A DNA stretch of 5,839 bases. Origin: an uncultured Actinomyces sp. (lineage in GTDB: Bacteria; Actinomycetota; Actinomycetes; Actinomycetales; Actinomycetaceae). This document shows, in pieces, positions 5,223 through 5,839 of the stretch (positions are counted from its first letter, which is position 1; every line of letters begins with the position of its first letter). The position numbers and the translations under genes are program-made. Location of the stretch: positions 1-5,839 of the forward strand of contig CABKMZ010000112.1 in NCBI GenBank assembly GCA_902373545.1, in the 5' to 3' direction. The notes under the pieces were generated by a model. It searched no databases and had not been told where the DNA came from. It saw only the letters and a program-made list of their open reading frames with translations.

Positions 5223-5839
5223 GATCTCGCTCGCCGAGGACGCCCCAGGCCAGTTAGTGAGCAGGCTGGATCCGCGCACCAAGCTTCTTGCCCTCCTCGT
5301 CCTCAACGCGTTTGTCATGCGCGCGAGCCCCACGTCCACGCTGCTGGCGGTGCAGCTGCTCGCGGTGCTTGCCCTCCTGTGGGAGGTGGGTGGCGCCACC
5401 GCGGCGCGCACCGGGCTTGGGTGCCTCGTCTGCGACGCGTTTAGCCTCGGCTCGCCCCTCCTCGTCGCGTGGCTCGAGGGCATGGGGGCGCCGCGTGGCG
5501 CGGTGCTCGTGATCGGCACGTGCAGTGCGATCCTGTACTGGTTTGCGCGGTTCTTCGCGGGATTCGGCATCGCGCTTTACGTGTACCGCACGACGAGAGT
5601 TGGCCAGATGAAGGCAGCCCTGCGTGCCGTTCACCTGCCGCGGGTGTTCGTCGACGCCCTCGTTGTCGCGTTCCGTGTCCTCCCGACCGTGGCAGCCGAG
5701 GCGGTCGCCATCCGTGAGGCCATGGAGATGCGCGGGGTCGACCTCGGGGTACGCGGAGTTGTCCGCCACCCCCTCGTGATCGCCGAGCGCTTCCTGGTCC
5801 CGCTGCTGTCCTCCATCGCGCGCGTGGCCGACGACCTGG
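5215..5839 (+). CDS. ECF transporter transmembrane coupling protein EcfT (C-terminus cut by window edge)
   Basis: The first 208 residues of the T-component that joins the S-component to the two ATPases in the membrane. The family landmark LDPRTKLLALL is at 18-28. Hydrophobic segments follow at about 24-34, 42-56, 79-88 and 97-122. The conserved coupling region contains HLPRVFVDALVVAFRVLPT (140-158) and EAMEMRGV (168-175), the first of the two Ala...Arg-Gly coupling motifs that contact the ATPases. The second is expected just beyond RVADDL at the window edge. TTG at 5215 is preferred because GAAGG lies six bases upstream and the added residues (EDAPGQLVS) fit the normal lead-in to LDPRTKL. It overlaps the S-component gene by eight bases. 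GTG at 5257 is the alternative. Overlap and order imply one operon; the ATPase genes should follow. Confidence 0.85.
   Translation, partial: MPEISLAEDAPGQLVSRLDPRTKLLALLVLNAFVMRASPTSTLLAVQLLAVLALLWEVGGATAARTGLGCLVCDAFSLGSPLLVAWLEGMGAPRGAVLVIGTCSAILYWFARFFAGFGIALYVYRTTRVGQMKAALRAVHLPRVFVDALVVAFRVLPTVAAEAVAIREAMEMRGVDLGVRGVVRHPLVIAERFLVPLLSSIARVADDL

Noticed and set aside
4581..5570. Minus-strand open frame of 329 codons across the ECF genes
   Set aside because: It overlaps two well-supported membrane protein genes on the other strand, and its Arg/His/Glu-rich translation is typical of antisense reading of hydrophobic genes.
5254..5769. Minus-strand open frame of 171 codons opposite the EcfT gene
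   Set aside because: The plus strand encodes LDPRTKLL and EAMEMRG motifs of EcfT. The minus frame shows only charged low-complexity sequence.

Overview
The window is chromosomal DNA from a high-GC Gram-positive bacterium. The protein sequences (acidic N-terminal extension on NusG, class Ib aspartate aminotransferase, L11 and L1) and the tRNA-Trp-secE-nusG-rplK-rplA order point to an actinobacterium. An Actinomyces/Schaalia-type organism is my best guess, but this rests on recalled resemblance, not on a search. All genes look intact except the two cut by the window edges. I see no mobile element, CRISPR array or sign of recent transfer.

Layout. Positions 1-1615 hold a two-gene minus-strand unit: a PLP-dependent aspartate-type aminotransferase, whose stop codon overlaps by one base the start of an alpha/beta hydrolase of the monoacylglycerol lipase type that runs off the left edge. 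Positions 1616-1796 are a divergent intergenic region holding the structured aminotransferase leader, a likely promoter for the plus-strand cluster and a small hairpin just before the tRNA. From 1797 rightwards come tRNA-Trp(CCA), secE, an intrinsic-terminator-like hairpin, nusG, a promoter with a structured leader, rplK, a 70-base intercistronic hairpin region, rplA and a long perfect terminator. This is the widespread information-processing cluster: protein export channel subunit, transcription elongation/termination factor and the two proteins of the ribosomal L11 and L1 stalks.

From 4500 to the right edge is a separate plus-strand transport unit: the membrane S-component of an ECF (energy-coupling factor) ABC importer, of the MptD/Trep_Strep type, followed with an 8-base overlap by the EcfT transmembrane coupling protein, which is cut by the right edge. 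ATPase genes would be expected just beyond. The substrate is not known. The most interesting signal is directly upstream: a 19-bp imperfect palindrome at 4565-4583 that matches the DtxR/IdeR iron-box consensus at 14 of 19 positions, with a second overlapping register. It adjoins a TATAAG -10-like element, suggesting an iron-repressed importer.

The second most interesting signal is the terminator-like hairpin with an interrupted U tract between secE and nusG. It has no obvious room for a new promoter before nusG, which makes nusG a candidate for feedback control by its own product.
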